Shown one piece after another: positions 5,029 through 6,586 of a stretch of DNA of 6,586 bases. The DNA lies in NCBI GenBank assembly GCA_034007245.1, contig JAVERH010000121.1, positions 1 to 6,586 of the forward strand, given 5' to 3'. Both the position numbers and the translations under genes were made by a program. Each line of letters opens with the position of its first letter. Position 1 is the stretch's first letter. The stretch comes from Anaerosoma sp034007245. Lineage in GTDB: Bacteria; Actinomycetota; Coriobacteriia; Anaerosomatales; Anaerosomataceae. The notes under the pieces are model-generated. The model was not told the origin of the DNA, ran no database searches, and saw only the letters and a list, made by a program, of their open reading frames with translations.

Positions 5029-6054
5029 ATGACACCTGTCTCCGGCAGATCGCGCACCGCCCTGACTCTCATAGGGCTTACTGTGGCGCTCATACTCGCG
5101 ATCGTTGCGGGCGTGGCGCTCGGAGCGGTGCCGATCTCGCCGGGGGACGTCGCCGCTGCATTCGGCCACGTCTTCAGCGGAGCCGATCGCACGCTTACTG
5201 ATGCGCTTGTGCTTGAACTTCGGTTGCCGCGAGTCTTGCTGGCGGCACTGGTCGGGGCGGCCCTGGCGCTTGCGGGCGTGCTGTACCAGGCCCTGTTCCG
5301 CAACCCGCTTGCCGATCCCTATATCCTTGGCGTGTCGTCAGGAGCAGGTCTGGGCGCCACGTTGGCGATGATGATGCTTGGTACGAGTTATACGATGCGC
5401 GCCCTGGGGGTTCCGGTCGGTGCGTTCATCGGCGCCGCTCTTACGATGCTGCTAGTCGTGCGCCTGGCATCGCGTCGCGGGAGACTGGACCCCACATCGC
5501 TGCTGCTTGCAGGCATAGCCGTATCGTATATCCTCTCTGCACTCACGTCGTTTTTCCTCGTGTTCGATCGGGAGCAGATGTCGAGCGTCGTCTTCTGGAT
5601 GATGGGCGGTCTGCAGAATCGATCATGGGAGCATGTCGGTACGCTTGCGGTGATGCTCGCGATCGGTTCGATCGTCCCGGCTATCTATCACCGCGAGCTC
5701 GACTTGATGCTGCTTGGTGACGAGCGGGCCGGGCAGCTGGGTGTGTCGGTGGAGCGGTTCAAGATGGTCATGCTGGGTTCGGCATCGCTCGTGGTGGCGG
5801 GTGCCGTTTCGGTCTCGGGACTCATCGGCTTTGTCGGCCTGATGACGCCGCACATGATGCGTCTCGCGCTCGGTCCGCGACACCGGTTACTGCTGCCCGC
5901 ATCGGTGCTCACGGGCGCCATCGTGCTCGTGATCGCAGACCTGCTTGCGCGACTGGTCCTCGCCCCTGTGGAGATCCCAGTGGGTATCGTGACTGCGCTA
6001 GCGGGCGGCCCGTTCTTCCTGTGGATCCTTGTGCGCAAGGAGCATGTACGATGA
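5029..6054 (+). CDS. btuC: Cobalamin ABC transporter permease, FecCD family (BtuC-like)
   Basis: This 341-residue membrane permease should form the homodimeric B12 channel. It is highly hydrophobic, as expected for the ten-helix FecCD/BtuC fold. Family motifs are clear: the LRLPR segment (64-68), FRNPLADPYILG (90-101) and GLIGFVGLMTPHMMR (264-278), the last near the coupling helix that contacts the ATPase, followed by a C-terminal ALAGGPFFLWIL-type end. The start at 5029 leaves a one-base gap after btuF. An alternative in-frame ATG at 5011 would overlap btuF by 17 bases. Neither has a recognisable SD, so translation is probably coupled to btuF termination. Length is slightly above the roughly 325-335 usual for the family. 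The stop TGA overlaps the btuD start as ATGA. Confidence 0.9.
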   Translation: MTPVSGRSRTALTLIGLTVALILAIVAGVALGAVPISPGDVAAAFGHVFSGADRTLTDALVLELRLPRVLLAALVGAALALAGVLYQALFRNPLADPYILGVSSGAGLGATLAMMMLGTSYTMRALGVPVGAFIGAALTMLLVVRLASRRGRLDPTSLLLAGIAVSYILSALTSFFLVFDREQMSSVVFWMMGGLQNRSWEHVGTLAVMLAIGSIVPAIYHRELDLMLLGDERAGQLGVSVERFKMVMLGSASLVVAGAVSVSGLIGFVGLMTPHMMRLALGPRHRLLLPASVLTGAIVLVIADLLARLVLAPVEIPVGIVTALAGGPFFLWILVRKEHVR

Positions 6055-6586
6055 GTGAGGGTCCCCTTGAGTTTTTGGATACCTCGATCGGGTACGGTGC
6101 GCGCACGGTCGTCCGGGGAGTGTCGTTCACGATCACACCGGGTGAGTTCGTGGGACTCGTGGGTCCTAACGGTGCCGGAAAGTCGACGCTACTGCGTGCG
6201 ATCACCGGTGGAGCGACTGTGAGTTCCGGCGATGTCGTATGGGGCGATGTATCGCTCGCGCGTATGCCCGAACGTGAGCGCGCCCGCATCGTGGGCGTAG
6301 TACCGCAGACACAGTTCGCCGCATTCTCCTTCACGGCGCGCGCGTACGTGGAGATGGGACGACATGCACACCTGGGGCGGCTTGCATCACCCGGTGAGAT
6401 CGATGCTGCGATCGTCGATGAAGTGATGGCTCGTACGGATACGGCCCGGCTTGCGGATCAGCCTGTGGATGAGCTGTCGGGTGGCGACTTGCAGAGGCTC
6501 ACGCTTGCGCAAGCTCTCGCACAACAGCCCCGCATCCTGCTGCTCGATGAGCCGACAAGTCACCTCGACCTCAACCATGCGCTCCA
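6051..6586 (+). CDS. btuD: Cobalamin ABC transporter ATP-binding protein (BtuD-like), 3' end missing
   Basis: The first 178 residues of an ABC ATPase are visible; the window ends in the middle of the gene. Walker A GPNGAGKST is at 38-46 (Lys44, Ser45), the Q-loop glutamine is Gln86 (VPQ), the signature LSGGDLQR is at 142-149, and Walker B ILLLDEP is at 162-168 with the catalytic Glu167. The D-loop SHLD (170-173) follows. The H-loop histidine would lie beyond the window end. It should hydrolyse ATP to drive BtuC-mediated B12 import. ATG 6051 overlaps the btuC stop (ATGA), and AAGGAG (6037-6042) precedes it by eight bases, so it has both coupling and its own ribosome site. The subfamily is that of FecE/FhuC/BtuD importers of large iron chelates and B12; the riboswitch decides between them. 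Confidence 0.9.
   Translation, partial: MSEGPLEFLDTSIGYGARTVVRGVSFTITPGEFVGLVGPNGAGKSTLLRAITGGATVSSGDVVWGDVSLARMPERERARIVGVVPQTQFAAFSFTARAYVEMGRHAHLGRLASPGEIDAAIVDEVMARTDTARLADQPVDELSGGDLQRLTLAQALAQQPRILLLDEPTSHLDLNHAL

Noticed and set aside
4131..5303. A 390-codon open frame on the minus strand opposite btuF and btuC
   Set aside because: Its protein has no recognisable motif. It lies opposite two well-supported genes and crosses their junction, and such long antisense frames are common in GC-rich DNA.

Overview
The window is GC-rich and densely coded. Shine-Dalgarno (SD) sites are strong and genes are tightly spaced. Protein style (PatB/HtrB-like acyltransferase tail, CDP-alcohol transferase, BtuFCD-type transporter) and base composition fit a high-GC bacterium, perhaps an Actinomycetota lineage such as Coriobacteriia. 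No rRNA or other taxonomic marker is present, so this assignment is weak. I see no tRNA, rRNA, insertion sequence or CRISPR array.

Left part (1-2508, + strand): the C-terminal end of a probable lysophospholipid/lauroyl-type acyltransferase is followed, after a 76-base gap holding two perfect hairpins, by a CDP-alcohol phosphatidyltransferase. Six bases later comes a patatin-like phospholipase. Together these look like a membrane-lipid making and remodelling group. A 68-base gap with a small palindrome leads to a six-helix membrane protein that I read as a divergent CcmC/CcsA-like heme-handling protein.

Middle (2512-3708, - strand): a complete PLP-dependent alpha-oxoamine synthase, tail to tail with the membrane protein. 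Its motifs look more like bacterial serine palmitoyltransferase than like 2-amino-3-ketobutyrate CoA ligase. This raises the possibility of sphingoid-base synthesis.

Right part (3709-6586): the divergent intergenic region of about 390 bases carries candidate promoters for both directions, a palindrome between them, a clear cobalamin riboswitch, and a well-formed intrinsic terminator with extended outer arms. The riboswitch governs a btuF-btuC-btuD operon (substrate-binding lipoprotein, FecCD-type permease, ATPase). The three genes are coupled by a 1-base gap and an ATGA overlap, and the ATPase runs off the window end. The expected logic is: when B12 is plentiful the aptamer favours the terminator and uptake is shut off; when B12 is scarce, transcription reads through and all three transporter parts are made.
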